From assembly GCF_014219065.1 (NCBI RefSeq), contig NZ_JACLGO010000007.1, positions 1 through 64,000 of the forward strand: a stretch of DNA of 64,000 nucleotides. The letters are read 5' to 3'. Origin of the DNA: Halopseudomonas xiamenensis (GTDB taxonomy: Bacteria; Pseudomonadota; Gammaproteobacteria; Pseudomonadales; Pseudomonadaceae). Shown in pieces: positions 17,141 through 26,636 of this stretch (its first letter is position 1; each line of letters starts with the position of its first letter). The notes beneath the pieces are model-generated. The model saw only the letters and a list, made by a program, of their open reading frames with translations. It was not told the DNA's origin and ran no database searches. The position numbers and the translations under genes are program-made.

Positions 17141-18085
17141 ATGACAATCAAGACTACCCATACTGCCGAAGTACAGGAACTGCTGAACAAGGTCGCCGGC
17201 TTCCATGTGGAAGCGGGTAACGAGCGGGTGAAGAAGATCGTTCACCGCTTCATGAGCGACGTGTTCCAGCTGATCGAGGATTTCGACGTCACCCCGGAGG
17301 AGTTCTGGACCGCCGTCTACTATGTCGGTGACCTGGGCAAGAATGGCGAAGCATCGCTGCTGGCTCCGGGACTGGGCATGGACAAGTACCTGGATATCCG
17401 CATGGATGCCGAGGATGAGGCCGCTGGCCTGGCCGGTGGCACTCCGCGCACTATCGAAGGCCCGCTGTACGTTGCCGGTGCGCCCATGGCCGACGGCTTC
17501 GCGCGCCTGGACGATGGTACCGACCAGAGCGCCGAAGTGATGCTGCTCAAGGGGCAGGTCACCGACGAGGATGGCAAGCCGCTGGCCAATGCCATCGTCG
17601 ATGTCTGGCACGCCGACTCCAAGGGCAACTACTCCTACTTCGACCAGTCGCAGAGCGAATACAACCTGCGCCGCCGGATCAAGACCGATGAGAACGGCCG
17701 CTATGTTGCCCGCTCGATCATTCCCTCCGGCTACGGCTGCCCGCCCGAGGGTTCCACCCAGGCGCTGCTGAACCAGCTGGGCCGGCATGGTCAGCGTCCC
17801 GCGCATATCCACTTCTTCATCTCGGCGCCCGGTCACAAGCACCTGACCACCCAGATCAACCTGGCTGGTGACGAATACACCTACGACGACTTCGCCTTCG
17901 CCACCCGTGACGAGCTGGTGGTCGAGGCGCGCCCGGTCGAGCGGTCTGTCGAGGGTGAGCAGCATGGCGTGAGCGGCCCGGTCACCGAGGTGGAGTTCAA
18001 CTTCCAGCTGGTATCCACCGACAAGGCCGAACTGCAGGCGCGCCACGAGCGCAAGCGCGCACTGGAAGACGCTGCCGCCGCCTGA
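17141..18085 (+). CDS. catA: Catechol 1,2-dioxygenase
   Basis: Intradiol dioxygenase that opens catechol to cis,cis-muconate with O2. The 314-residue product has the N-terminal helical linker and the four Fe(III) ligands: Tyr164 (GNYSYFD), Tyr198 (PSGYGCP), His222 and His224 (PAHIHFF). A GAGGAG ribosome site precedes the ATG. As the ring-cleaving step it connects the ben genes downstream with catBC upstream. A 105-bp gap with an imperfect inverted repeat (GCCCCC...GGGGGC) follows before benA, so the two blocks could be partly separated transcriptionally. Confidence 0.95.
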   Translation: MTIKTTHTAEVQELLNKVAGFHVEAGNERVKKIVHRFMSDVFQLIEDFDVTPEEFWTAVYYVGDLGKNGEASLLAPGLGMDKYLDIRMDAEDEAAGLAGGTPRTIEGPLYVAGAPMADGFARLDDGTDQSAEVMLLKGQVTDEDGKPLANAIVDVWHADSKGNYSYFDQSQSEYNLRRRIKTDENGRYVARSIIPSGYGCPPEGSTQALLNQLGRHGQRPAHIHFFISAPGHKHLTTQINLAGDEYTYDDFAFATRDELVVEARPVERSVEGEQHGVSGPVTEVEFNFQLVSTDKAELQARHERKRALEDAAAA

Positions 18086-18190
18086 AGCCCCCTTTAGCCC
18101 GTTGTAGTGAGCCGGCAGCCTGAAAACGGGCTGCTTAGGGGGCCCTGTGCGCCCGGTAATGCATCACCACAACAAGATGGAGTGACGAAC

Positions 18191-19567
18191 ATGACTCGCC
18201 AACTCGACCAACTTGAGAAGAAAATCCGCGGTGCGGTGGAAGCCGACCCGGTTACCGGGCAGTACCGGTGCGACCGCAGTATCTTTACCGACCAGCAGCT
18301 GTTCGACCTGGAGATGAAGCACATCTTCGAAGGCAACTGGGTGTTCCTGGCCCATGAAAGCCAGGTGCAGAACCCCGGTGACTACTTCACCCTGACCCTG
18401 GGTCGCCAGCCGGTGGTCATCACCCGCACCAAGGAAGGGGAACTGCAGGCGCTGCTCAATACCTGCTCGCATCGTGGCGCCACCCTGTGCCGCAAGAAGC
18501 GTGGCAACAAGGCCTCCTTCACCTGCCCGTTCCACGGTTGGACCTTCAAGAACGATGGCAAGCTGCTCAAGGCCCGCGATCAGAAGAAGGGTGGCTACCC
18601 GGACAGCTTCAATACCGATGGTTCGCATGACCTCAAGCGCCTGCCGCGCTTCGAGAACTACCGTGGTTTCCTGTTCGGTAGCCTGAATGCCGATGTCATG
18701 CCGCTCGAACAGTACCTGGGCGAGACCACCAAGGTCATCGACAACATCGTCGATCAGGCCGAGGACGGACTGGAAGTGCTGCGCGGCACCTCTACCTATA
18801 CCTACGAGGGCAACTGGAAGCTGACCGCCGAGAACGGCGCTGACGGCTACCACGTTGGCACCGTGCACTGGAACTACCTGTCGACCATGGGCCAGCGCAA
18901 CTACGAAAACGGCGGCACCGAGGCAGTGGACGCCAAGAGCTGGTCCAGCGATGGCGGTTTCTACTCCTTCGACAACGGCCACATGATGCTCTGGACCCGC
19001 CTGACCAACCCGCAGGTGCGCCCGGTGTACAAGCATCTTGAGCAGTTGCAGGCGCGTTTCGGGGAAGCCCGTGCCGATGCCATCGTCAACACCACCAAGA
19101 ACCTGTGCCTGTACCCCAACGTCTACCTGATGGATCAGTTCTCCACGCAGATCCGCGTGCTGCGCCCGATCTCGGTGAACAAGACCGAGATCACCATCTA
19201 CTGCTGGGCACCGAAGAACGAGCCGGCAGACGAGCGCGCCAAGCGCATTCGCCAGTACGAGGACTTCTTCAACGTCAGCGGCATGGGTACTCCGGACGAC
19301 CTGGAAGAGTTCCGCGCCTGCCAGCAGGGCTACACCGCCGAAGGACTGAAGTGGAACGACATGAGCCGTGGTGCCGCACACTGGATCGAAGGGGCCGACG
19401 AGGGTGCCCAGCGCATCGACATGAAGCCCATCCTCAGTGGCGCCAAGCCTGAGGACGAGGGGCTGTATGTAACCCACCATCAACACTGGGTCGAGGAAAT
19501 GCTGCGCGCGGTGGAAACCGAGCGGGCCCGCTTCGTCGCCCTCAGCGCACAGGAGACCTCGGCATGA
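18191..19567 (+). CDS. benA: Benzoate 1,2-dioxygenase large (alpha) subunit
   Basis: Catalytic subunit of the two-component dioxygenase that converts benzoate to the 1,2-cis-dihydrodiol. The Rieske 2Fe-2S centre is seen as Cys92-x-His94 (CSHRG) and Cys112-xx-His115 (CPFHGW), and the mononuclear iron site as Asp218, His221 and His226 ([14 protein letters not shown]). The start at ATG 18191, giving 458 residues, fits the family and has a GGAG ribosome site; the frame above it is unlikely to be translated. It overlaps benB by four bases. Confidence 0.95.
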   Translation: MTRQLDQLEKKIRGAVEADPVTGQYRCDRSIFTDQQLFDLEMKHIFEGNWVFLAHESQVQNPGDYFTLTLGRQPVVITRTKEGELQALLNTCSHRGATLCRKKRGNKASFTCPFHGWTFKNDGKLLKARDQKKGGYPDSFNTDGSHDLKRLPRFENYRGFLFGSLNADVMPLEQYLGETTKVIDNIVDQAEDGLEVLRGTSTYTYEGNWKLTAENGADGYHVGTVHWNYLSTMGQRNYENGGTEAVDAKSWSSDGGFYSFDNGHMMLWTRLTNPQVRPVYKHLEQLQARFGEARADAIVNTTKNLCLYPNVYLMDQFSTQIRVLRPISVNKTEITIYCWAPKNEPADERAKRIRQYEDFFNVSGMGTPDDLEEFRACQQGYTAEGLKWNDMSRGAAHWIEGADEGAQRIDMKPILSGAKPEDEGLYVTHHQHWVEEMLRAVETERARFVALSAQETSA

Positions 19568-20055
19568 GCATGAATTTTGAACAGATCCAGGCCTTCATCC
19601 ACCGCGAAGCACGCCTGCTCGACGATCGCCAGTGGGACGAGTGGCTGACCTGCTATCACAAAGAGGTGGTGTACTGGATGCCCTGCTGGGATGACGAGGA
19701 CACCCTCACCGAAGACCCGCAGACCGAGCTGTCGCTGATCTACTACCCCAGCCGTTGCGGCCTGGAGGATCGCATCTACCGGATCAAGACCGAGCGTTCC
19801 GGGGCCAGCTCGATGCCGGAGCCGCGCACCACGCACCTGCGCACCAATCTGGAGATCCTGGAGCGTAGTGAGGGGCAGGTTAAGCTGCGCTTCAACTGGC
19901 AGACCAACAGCCATCGCTACCACAGCACGCAGATGTTCTTCGGCACCGCCTTCTGCACCCTGGATATCACCGGCGAGCAGCCGCTGATCACCGAGAAGAA
20001 GGTCATTCTGAACAACGACTACATCAATCAGGTGATTGATATCTACCACCTGTGA
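19564..20055 (+). CDS. benB: Benzoate 1,2-dioxygenase small (beta) subunit
   Basis: Structural beta subunit (163 residues, NTF2-like fold) that assembles with BenA into an alpha3-beta3 oxygenase. The family opening ([20 protein letters not shown]) and the pattern of the ring-hydroxylating beta subunits are clear. Its ATG overlaps the benA stop as ATGA, supporting coupled translation. benC follows 19 bp downstream. Confidence 0.94.
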   Translation: MSMNFEQIQAFIHREARLLDDRQWDEWLTCYHKEVVYWMPCWDDEDTLTEDPQTELSLIYYPSRCGLEDRIYRIKTERSGASSMPEPRTTHLRTNLEILERSEGQVKLRFNWQTNSHRYHSTQMFFGTAFCTLDITGEQPLITEKKVILNNDYINQVIDIYHL

Positions 20056-20074
20056 TTGATCGGGAGCCACCGAC

Positions 20075-21097
20075 ATGAGTTACAACATCGCACTCAACTT
20101 TGAAGACGGCGTGACCCGCTTCATCAACTGCAACGAAGGCGAAACGGTTCTGGATGCGGCCTATCGCAACCAGATCAACCTGCCGATGGATTGCTCCGAT
20201 GGCGTCTGCGGCACCTGCAAGGGCAGCTGCCAGCAGGGCGACTACGACCTGGGTGACGAGTACATCGAGGATGCACTGACCGACGACGAAGCCGGGCAGG
20301 GCATGGTACTGACCTGCCAGATGGTGCCGTCCAGCGATTGCGTAGTGAATATCCCGGCGGCTTCCACGTTGTGCAAGACCGGCAACCTGCAGACCACGGG
20401 TACGGTTGCCGAAGTGAACCTGGTGTCGGCCACGGCCATCGAGCTGAAGGTCACCGCGGATGAGGATATTGCCTTCCTGCCGGGGCAGTATGTGAATATC
20501 CAGGTGCCGGGCAGCAGCGAAAGCCGCGCCTACTCCTTCAGCTCGCGGCCGGGCAGCCGCGAGTTGAGCTTCCTGATCCGCAACGTACCCGGTGGCCTGA
20601 TGAGCTCCTGGCTGGTCGGCCAGGCCAAGACCGGTGACAAGGTCACCCTGAACGGCCCCATGGGTATCTTCTACCTGCGCCCGGTGGGTCGTCCGGTGCT
20701 GATGCTGGCCGGCGGTACCGGTCTGGCACCCTTCCTGTCGATGCTCGAGCACCTCAAGGCCAGCGGCAGCAGCCAGCCGGTGCACCTGATCTACGGGGTG
20801 ACCAACAACGAAGACCTGGTCTCGGTGAAGGAGCTGGAAGCCTTCGCGGCGACCGTGGACAACTTCACCTTCAAGACGGTGATCGCCAACCCGGACAGCG
20901 GCCATCCGCGCACCGGCTATGTGACCAACCATATGGAAGACGCGCCGATCAATGACGGTGATGTGGATGTCTACCTGTGTGGTCCGCCGCCCATGGTCGA
21001 TGCGGTGCTGGGGTACTTCCGCGAGCAGAGCATCGAGCCGGCGTCCTTCCACTACGAGCGCTTCACGCCCAGCGTGGCTGCCGAGGAGGCCGCATGA
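20075..21097 (+). CDS. benC: Benzoate 1,2-dioxygenase electron-transfer component
   Basis: NADH reductase (340 residues) that feeds electrons to the BenAB oxygenase. An N-terminal plant-type ferredoxin domain binds a 2Fe-2S cluster through Cys40, Cys45, Cys48 and Cys81 (CSDGVCGTCKG ... LTCQ). An FAD domain (RAYSFSS) and an NAD domain (AGGTGLAPF ... YLCGPPPMV) follow. It overlaps benD by four bases. Confidence 0.95.
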   Translation: MSYNIALNFEDGVTRFINCNEGETVLDAAYRNQINLPMDCSDGVCGTCKGSCQQGDYDLGDEYIEDALTDDEAGQGMVLTCQMVPSSDCVVNIPAASTLCKTGNLQTTGTVAEVNLVSATAIELKVTADEDIAFLPGQYVNIQVPGSSESRAYSFSSRPGSRELSFLIRNVPGGLMSSWLVGQAKTGDKVTLNGPMGIFYLRPVGRPVLMLAGGTGLAPFLSMLEHLKASGSSQPVHLIYGVTNNEDLVSVKELEAFAATVDNFTFKTVIANPDSGHPRTGYVTNHMEDAPINDGDVDVYLCGPPPMVDAVLGYFREQSIEPASFHYERFTPSVAAEEAA

Positions 21098-21873
21098 GCG
21101 CCCGCTTCACTGACAAGGTGCTGGTGATCACCGGCGCCGCCCAGGGCATCGGCAAGCGGGTTGCCGAACTGGCCGGCGCCGAGGGCGCACGGCTGCTGCT
21201 GGTGGATATCGCTGACTATGTCCAGGGCGTGGCGGCCGAGCTGCGTGAGCAGGGCGTCGCCGCGCTGGCGGTGCAGGCCGACCTGGAGACCTGGGAAGGT
21301 GCCGAGAGCGTCATGGCTCGCGCCCACCAGGAATACGGTCGCATCGATGTGCTGATCAACAATGTCGGGGGCACCATCTGGGCGCAACCCTACGAGCATT
21401 ACCAGCCTGAACAGATCCAGAAGGAAATCCAGCGCTCGCTGTTCCCGACCCTGTGGTGCTGCCGTGCGGTACTGCCGTACATGCTGGAGCAGCGCGGTGG
21501 CGCCATCGTCAACGTCTCATCGGTAGCCACCCGCGGCCTGATGCGGGTGCCCTACGGCGCGGCCAAGGCCGGGGTCAACGGGCTGACGGTGAACCTGGCC
21601 TTCGAGTACGCCGAGCATGGCATCCGCGTCAACGCCACCGCCCCCGGCGGCACCGAGGCGCCGCCACGGCTGACGCCGCGCAATACCGAAGCGCAGGGCG
21701 AGCGCGAACAACAGTGGTACCAGACGCTGATCGAGCAGACCAACGCCAGCAGCTTCATGCACCGCTACGGCACGCTGGATGAGCAGGCAGAACCCATCCT
21801 GTTCCTGGCCTCGGATGCGGCCAGTTATATCACCGGCACCATACTGCCGGTCGCCGGCGGCGACCAGGGCTGA
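21094..21873 (+). CDS. benD: Benzoate cis-diol dehydrogenase
   Basis: Short-chain dehydrogenase (259 residues) that oxidises and decarboxylates benzoate 1,2-dihydrodiol to catechol, producing NADH that BenC can use. The cofactor motif TGAAQGIG, the NNVGG motif and the catalytic YxxxK (PYGAAKAG) are visible. The start at ATG 21094 overlaps the benC stop (ATGA). It is the last gene of the ben operon; a 12-bp perfect hairpin follows. No benzoate transporter gene follows, unlike many ben clusters. Confidence 0.94.
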   Translation: MSARFTDKVLVITGAAQGIGKRVAELAGAEGARLLLVDIADYVQGVAAELREQGVAALAVQADLETWEGAESVMARAHQEYGRIDVLINNVGGTIWAQPYEHYQPEQIQKEIQRSLFPTLWCCRAVLPYMLEQRGGAIVNVSSVATRGLMRVPYGAAKAGVNGLTVNLAFEYAEHGIRVNATAPGGTEAPPRLTPRNTEAQGEREQQWYQTLIEQTNASSFMHRYGTLDEQAEPILFLASDAASYITGTILPVAGGDQG

Positions 21874-21881
21874 CTGGCCCT

Positions 21882-21909
21882 GGAGTGTAGCGCGCCCGCG
21901 CTACACTCC
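21882..21909. terminator. Hairpin between convergent benD and thioesterase genes
   Basis: GGAGTGTAGCGC and GCGCTACACTCC form a perfect 12-bp stem with a GCCC loop. It lies between two converging stop codons, so it probably serves both strands. No strong T-tract is present on either side. Confidence 0.6.
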
Positions 21910-21911
21910 GT

Positions 21912-22766
21912 TCAGATCCGCCAAGCCTCCAGCTGTTCGCGCAGCGCCGGCGGTATGTGCACCGGCCGGTTGGTGGCCGGATCGATCACCACCATCACGC
22001 TGCTGGCGGCAGCCTGTACCTCATCCTTGTGCAGCGCGCAGCCAGTGAACAGGAAGGAGCTGTTGCCGATACGGCTGATGCCGGCGGCCAGTTCCACCGG
22101 CGTCCAGCCCGCATGGAAATGCGCGAAGCTGATATCCACCGCAGCCACCAGCACACCAAGCCCAGCGAAATCCAGCTGCCGTATGGCACCCGAGCGCGCC
22201 TGTTCCATATACCGCGCCAGCGCGGCTTCGCTGCGCTGGCTGTCGGCGTCCAGGTCGGCGTAGCGCGGGGTCAACTGCTGGCGTACCGGAAAATTGTGCG
22301 CGTGGGCCAGCTGCTCGCGGTACTCGGCTGCCGGTAGCGCTATGGCATTGCCAGTGGTCACCGCGCTCAGCTCGCGCTGGATGGCTGATGGCAACAGCAC
22401 TCGGTGGCCATGCTCGAAGGCGGCCATCTCGCACTCCTGGATGCCGACCAGCACACCGTTCTGGTACAGCTCGCTGTGCATCTGGAAGCTGTCATCGGTG
22501 CAATCGGTCACACTGATCTGTGCTTCGATATCGCTGTCGTACCAGGTGACCTGACGGTACTGGGTCAGGCTGCGCAGCGGGCGCAGGCGTACATCGTCAG
22601 AGAACCAGGCATCCTTGCCGAAGCGCTGGATATGCGCGCGTATGCGGGCTTCCTGATGCAGCTGGTAGAGGCGTGAGTTGTTGACGTGACGCCAGGTATC
22701 CAGGTCGGTGTAGCGCGGCGTAAAGGTGAAGCTCAGGGTGGCATTGTGGTTTTTGCTGTCGGTCAT
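21912..22766 (-). CDS. Acyl-CoA thioesterase with tandem hot-dog domains
   Basis: A 284-residue protein with two thioesterase (4HBT-like) repeats. The first begins TPRYTDLDTWRHVNNSRLYQ and the second TPRYADLDADSQRSEAAL. It is expected to hydrolyse an acyl-CoA or acyl-ACP thioester; the substrate is unknown. The start at ATG 22766 was chosen because the extra 23 residues upstream do not fit the family; its ribosome site is weak. It converges on the ben operon but lies on the opposite strand, so a role in benzoate use is not implied. Confidence 0.75.
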   Translation of the reverse strand: MTDSKNHNATLSFTFTPRYTDLDTWRHVNNSRLYQLHQEARIRAHIQRFGKDAWFSDDVRLRPLRSLTQYRQVTWYDSDIEAQISVTDCTDDSFQMHSELYQNGVLVGIQECEMAAFEHGHRVLLPSAIQRELSAVTTGNAIALPAAEYREQLAHAHNFPVRQQLTPRYADLDADSQRSEAALARYMEQARSGAIRQLDFAGLGVLVAAVDISFAHFHAGWTPVELAAGISRIGNSSFLFTGCALHKDEVQAAASSVMVVIDPATNRPVHIPPALREQLEAWRI

Positions 22767-22946
22767 GGCTCGGCGAATCCGGGAGTGTCTGTTTCCCCCG
22801 AGCATCCGGTTTTCAGCGCACAGAAGCAAATGCAATCAACCGCATAAATGCAGGTGCATTGCCAACAGAGGCAAGCGCAAAAGGCTGAACTGTCCGGCTG
22901 CCGTCAGGGTCGAACGCCTTACATACCCGCAATCGAGAGGTTCATC

Positions 22947-23033
22947 ATGCTCAAATTCCTAGCCAGCACCGTAGGTATCATCTTCATGGTCGGCCTGGTG
23001 GTCATCATCGGCCTGCTGATGCTGATTTTCTGA
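22947..23033 (+). CDS. 28-residue single-span membrane peptide
   Basis: A short frame (MLKFLASTVGIIFMVGLVV in its first part) consists almost entirely of one hydrophobic span after two positively compatible residues. A GAGAGG ribosome site lies 6-7 bp before the ATG. Its end overlaps the 3' end of the converging EamA gene by 29 bp. Small membrane peptides of this kind are often real but unannotated. No function is suggested. Confidence 0.5.
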   Translation: MLKFLASTVGIIFMVGLVVIIGLLMLIF

Positions 23034-23895
23034 TCCGCTCCCGCCAGCTGTCCCAGCGCAGATTCAGCCACAGCGACAGGCCGATCACCGCACCGCCGAG
23101 CAGCAGGCGGGTCAGGTCGGCCTGCTGGTTCCAGATCAGCAGGTTGACCACCAGCCCGGCGGGAATCAACGCGTTGTTCATGATGCCCAGGGTGCCGGCA
23201 TCCACCTGGGTGGCGCCACGGTTCCAGAAGAAGAATCCCAGCCCGGAGGCGACCAGCCCCAGCCAGGCCAGCACGCCCCAGTGCAGCGGGGTCTGCGGCA
23301 GCCGGCTGTGATCGCCGAGCAGCAACCAGGCCGGCACCACCAGCAGCAGGGCACCGATGAAGAAGAAGCCGAAACCGGCCCACTGCTGGCGCACATCGGC
23401 CCCGCAGCGGCGTACCAGGTGGGCGTAACCGACCTGGCCCAGGGCGAACGCCAGGTTGGCCAGTTGCAGCAGCAGAAAGCCCTTCACATAGGCATCGCTG
23501 ATGCCGTCATAGCGAATGATCGCCGCGCCGAGTACGGCGACCAGCGTGGCCACCACCGGTCCGGCGCTGAAGCGGCGGCGCAGGGCGTTGTCCACCAGCG
23601 CCACGTACAGCGGCGTGAAGATGGTGAACAGCAGCACCTCGGGCACCGTCAGCAGCTCGAAGGACAGGTACAGGCAGGTGTAGGTCAGCCCGAATTGCAG
23701 GGCACCGACCGCCAGCAGGCCGGGCGCCATGCCCCGGGGCAAGCGGCGTGGGCGCAACAGTGGCAGGAACAGCACGCAGGCCAGCAGGATGCGGGTCAGT
23801 ACGGCGAAGTAGCTGTCCACCTGGCCGGCCAGATATTCCCCGATAAGACTGAAGGAAACGGCCCACAGCAGGGTGACGGCAATCAGATAAAACAT
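23005..23895 (-). CDS. EamA/DMT-family exporter
   Basis: A 296-residue inner-membrane protein with about ten hydrophobic spans and two EamA repeats, a family that exports amino acids, metabolites or toxic compounds. The start at ATG 23895 follows an AAGGA ribosome site; the 38 residues above it in the same frame are not membrane-like. The substrate is unknown. Confidence 0.85.
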   Translation of the reverse strand: MFYLIAVTLLWAVSFSLIGEYLAGQVDSYFAVLTRILLACVLFLPLLRPRRLPRGMAPGLLAVGALQFGLTYTCLYLSFELLTVPEVLLFTIFTPLYVALVDNALRRRFSAGPVVATLVAVLGAAIIRYDGISDAYVKGFLLLQLANLAFALGQVGYAHLVRRCGADVRQQWAGFGFFFIGALLLVVPAWLLLGDHSRLPQTPLHWGVLAWLGLVASGLGFFFWNRGATQVDAGTLGIMNNALIPAGLVVNLLIWNQQADLTRLLLGGAVIGLSLWLNLRWDSWRERIRKSASAGR

Positions 23896-24050
23896 GGGAG
23901 TCCTTGGTGAAGCGGCTGCTGCGAATGGCAGGGACGGCGGGCGATGATAATCGGCTTCATCGGCTGGATGCAATTTGCCGGCAGCTATGGCAGATTTGAG
24001 CGCCGCCACGTTGCGGCAATCAACCGCCGACTATTCAGAAGGAAGCAAGC

Positions 24051-25466
24051 ATGAGTAAAGCAGGGATAGCGATCAGTGCATTGGTGGTACTCATCGGCGC
24101 TGGCACGGCCGGGGCCTGGTATACCGGCACCCGGCTGGAAGGGGTATTGCAGCAATCCATCGAGCAGGGCAACCAGCAGTTGGCCAACCAGCTTCCCGGC
24201 ACCGATGTGGCGCTGGAGTTGGTGGCGTTCCAGCGCGGCCTGTTCTCCAGCCAGGCGCGCTATCGCCTGCTGTTGAGGGCTGCCCGGGATGACCAGCCGG
24301 CCATCGACCTGTTCATCAATGATCGCATCGAGCATGGCCCCATGCCGCTGTCGCGCCTGCGCTCGTTCAAGTGGCTGCCGGTGATGGCGGTCAGCCACGC
24401 GCAGCTGGAGCCGACCGCGGAGCTGAGCGAATTGTTCGCGGCCAGTGGCGGGCAGCCTCCGGTTACCCTGGTCAGCAGCATCGGTTATGGCCAGGGCATC
24501 AGCGGCGAGCTGCGGGTGGCGCCGCTGAGCTGGGCCGGGGCTGAGGTCGAGGGAGCGTTTTCCGGGCTATCCGCGCTGTATCGTACCGATACCGCCGGCG
24601 AGCGCTTCGTCGTCAGCGGGCGAGTCGACTCGCTGGAGCTGGAAGCGCCCGGGCGTATCGGCCTGGTCGGCATCGAGTTCACGCTGGACCGCCGCCAGGA
24701 CGCCTCCGGCCTGTACCTGGGCAGCGGCCGGGTGGAGCTGGATCAACTGGCGGTACAGCTGGATGGGCAGCCGGCGCTGGTGATGAGCGATGTGCTGCAG
24801 ACCGACCATACCCGCCTGGACGCCGACGGCATCACCGCCGAACTGAATTACCAGGTGGGTTCGCTCAGTTACGACGGCAAGCCGCTGGGCTCGATGAACA
24901 TGAGCTGGAGCCTGAGCCGGCTCGATCCAGAGGCCACGGCGCTGCTTACCGGTCTGTACAACAGCCTGGCGCTGGGCAGCGAGGCGGATGACCCGGAGGC
25001 CCTGGGTGAGCAGTTCAAGGGAGCGCTGCTGCAGTTGCTCCAGCGCCAGCCACGGCTGGCGCTGAACAACTTCGCGATCAGGACCGCCAATGGCGAAAGT
25101 CGCTTCAGTCTCGACATGGAGCTGGGGAACCCCGGCTCATTGGAGCAGCCAGCCGAGCTGCTGGCGCGGCAACTGATCGGCAGCCTGGAAGCCAACCTGG
25201 TGCTATCCAAGCCGATGATGATGGATGTGTTCAGGTACCAGGCGCTGTTCCAGCCACAGAGCGATGCGGCGGCGCTGGAGCAGGAGGCGGCGCTGATGGT
25301 GGAAATGGCCGGTGGCATGGCCGAGATGATGCAACTGGGCAGGGTGGAGGGCGACAACATTCTTTCCAGCCTGCACTATGCTGATGGCATGATCGAACTC
25401 AATGGGCAGCGCATCCCGGTGGAGGACTTCGTCGGCTTGCTGGTCGGGTTGCAACAGGCGCAATAG
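24051..25466 (+). CDS. DUF945 (YdgA-like) protein
   Basis: A 471-residue protein with an N-terminal signal anchor (residues 5-24, rich in Ala, Val, Leu, Ile and Gly) and a long periplasmic region. The opening GTRLEGVLQQSIEQGNQQLANQL and the repeated beta-rich pattern are those of the DUF945 family. The function of the family is not established; some members are linked to surface or motility phenotypes. It is preceded by GAAGG and appears monocistronic. Confidence 0.8.
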   Translation: MSKAGIAISALVVLIGAGTAGAWYTGTRLEGVLQQSIEQGNQQLANQLPGTDVALELVAFQRGLFSSQARYRLLLRAARDDQPAIDLFINDRIEHGPMPLSRLRSFKWLPVMAVSHAQLEPTAELSELFAASGGQPPVTLVSSIGYGQGISGELRVAPLSWAGAEVEGAFSGLSALYRTDTAGERFVVSGRVDSLELEAPGRIGLVGIEFTLDRRQDASGLYLGSGRVELDQLAVQLDGQPALVMSDVLQTDHTRLDADGITAELNYQVGSLSYDGKPLGSMNMSWSLSRLDPEATALLTGLYNSLALGSEADDPEALGEQFKGALLQLLQRQPRLALNNFAIRTANGESRFSLDMELGNPGSLEQPAELLARQLIGSLEANLVLSKPMMMDVFRYQALFQPQSDAAALEQEAALMVEMAGGMAEMMQLGRVEGDNILSSLHYADGMIELNGQRIPVEDFVGLLVGLQQAQ

Positions 25467-25575
25467 AGCGCCGCAGGACTGTTGTGCGCCTTGGCACTGT
25501 CATGCCGGGCAAGTAACATGGGCCTCAACAATCCGCGACAGGCAGTCGCGGAGCGATAGCCAGAGAAGGGGATAG

Positions 25576-25752
25576 ATGACTGCCATTGATGAAGTGCACG
25601 TGATGCTGGGCCTGCTGGTGCTTGGCTTTCTGATACTGGGTACGGGCTTCAGTTTTCGTGACAAGGGCTGGGGGGTGGCGCTGATGCTGGGCGGTGCCGC
25701 GATACTCTTGATCACCATCGCGGCGCGCATCATCGAGGCGGTCTCGCTGTAG
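25576..25752 (+). CDS. 58-residue two-span membrane protein
   Basis: A small protein starting at ATG 25576 after an AAGGGG ribosome site. Two hydrophobic stretches (MLGLLVLGFLILGTGF and VALMLGGAAILLITIAA) flank a charged loop FRDKGW. The composition, ribosome site and isolated position between two larger genes support a real gene, although it is shorter than usual annotation cut-offs. The function is unknown. Confidence 0.65.
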   Translation: MTAIDEVHVMLGLLVLGFLILGTGFSFRDKGWGVALMLGGAAILLITIAARIIEAVSL

Positions 25753-25789
25753 CAGGACCGCTGGCGGCTGCCCGCCAGCGGCAAGTATT

Positions 25790-26563
25790 TCAGAAGTGCA
25801 CCTTGACCAGCAGGTTGGTAACGCTCTGGTTGGTGTCGAAGGCGGCGGTATTCTCGATACCGTACTTGTCCTTCCAGTAGCTGTATTCGATGCCGGTATA
25901 CAACTGCCTGGCTCTCCAGCCCAGTGCCTTGCCCAGGTCGTACTTGATCTGTGGGTTGAAGTGCAGGTTGGCGTGCTTGCCCGGGCCGTCATTGTCCACG
26001 ATCCAGTCGATATAGCCGTCGATCAATACATCCGAGCGGCCCAGCGGCAGGGTGATGGCCCATACCGGGGTGATCTGCCAGGCGCCACGTACCCCTTCCG
26101 GGGTATCGGAGTGGCGGTAATAGGTATTCAGTTGCAGGTAGTCGAAACCCGGCACGGCCAGGTCCACGCCCGGGCCGAGCAGGTAGTTCTTGATATCGCC
26201 CCGCCCGAACTCATAGGTACCGGCCAGCAGCAGGTCGCGGATCGGGCCGAGATGCCATTCCCGGCCAGTCAGTTTGCCGAGCGACAGCCGCGGTGCGATC
26301 TCGCCATACCAGGTACTGTTATTGCCGTTGGCATCGGTGGCGCCGTTGTAATGGATGCTGTCAACGAACAGGAACAGGTCGCCGACGCTCCAGCCGCTCA
26401 CGTGTTCGAAGGTCACCGCCTGCTGGGTCTTGGGATCGACCTCGAAGTCGTTGCCGTAGAGGTAGGTCAGGCTGTTGTCCTGCCATTGCAGGGGAGAGGC
26501 GGCGGCCAGGCCGCTGGCAATCGCCAGGCTGGTGACGGCGGCGCCTTTGATCAGTGTGCGCAT
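25790..26563 (-). CDS. Tsx-like outer-membrane channel
   Basis: A 257-residue beta-barrel protein of the nucleoside-specific channel (Tsx/OmpK) type. A signal peptide is evident (about residues 1-22, ending GLAAA-SPLQW), then many alternating aromatic beta-strands, a conserved LTYLYGNDFEVDP-like opening and a terminal phenylalanine (LLVKVHF) typical of proteins inserted by the BAM machinery. It probably admits nucleosides or similar solutes. Confidence 0.82.
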   Translation of the reverse strand: MRTLIKGAAVTSLAIASGLAAASPLQWQDNSLTYLYGNDFEVDPKTQQAVTFEHVSGWSVGDLFLFVDSIHYNGATDANGNNSTWYGEIAPRLSLGKLTGREWHLGPIRDLLLAGTYEFGRGDIKNYLLGPGVDLAVPGFDYLQLNTYYRHSDTPEGVRGAWQITPVWAITLPLGRSDVLIDGYIDWIVDNDGPGKHANLHFNPQIKYDLGKALGWRARQLYTGIEYSYWKDKYGIENTAAFDTNQSVTNLLVKVHF

Positions 26564-26636
26564 TGGGGGTGGGTCCGGCTGCTGGGGTGGAGAGAGGGCG
26601 CAATATTAAAGGGTTTGCCAAAAAAGAAAACCGTAT

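Noticed and set aside
15998-18046. 682-residue open frame on the minus strand
   Set aside because: It lies opposite catB, catC and catA and arises from their GC-rich third positions. It has low-complexity composition and no family motifs.
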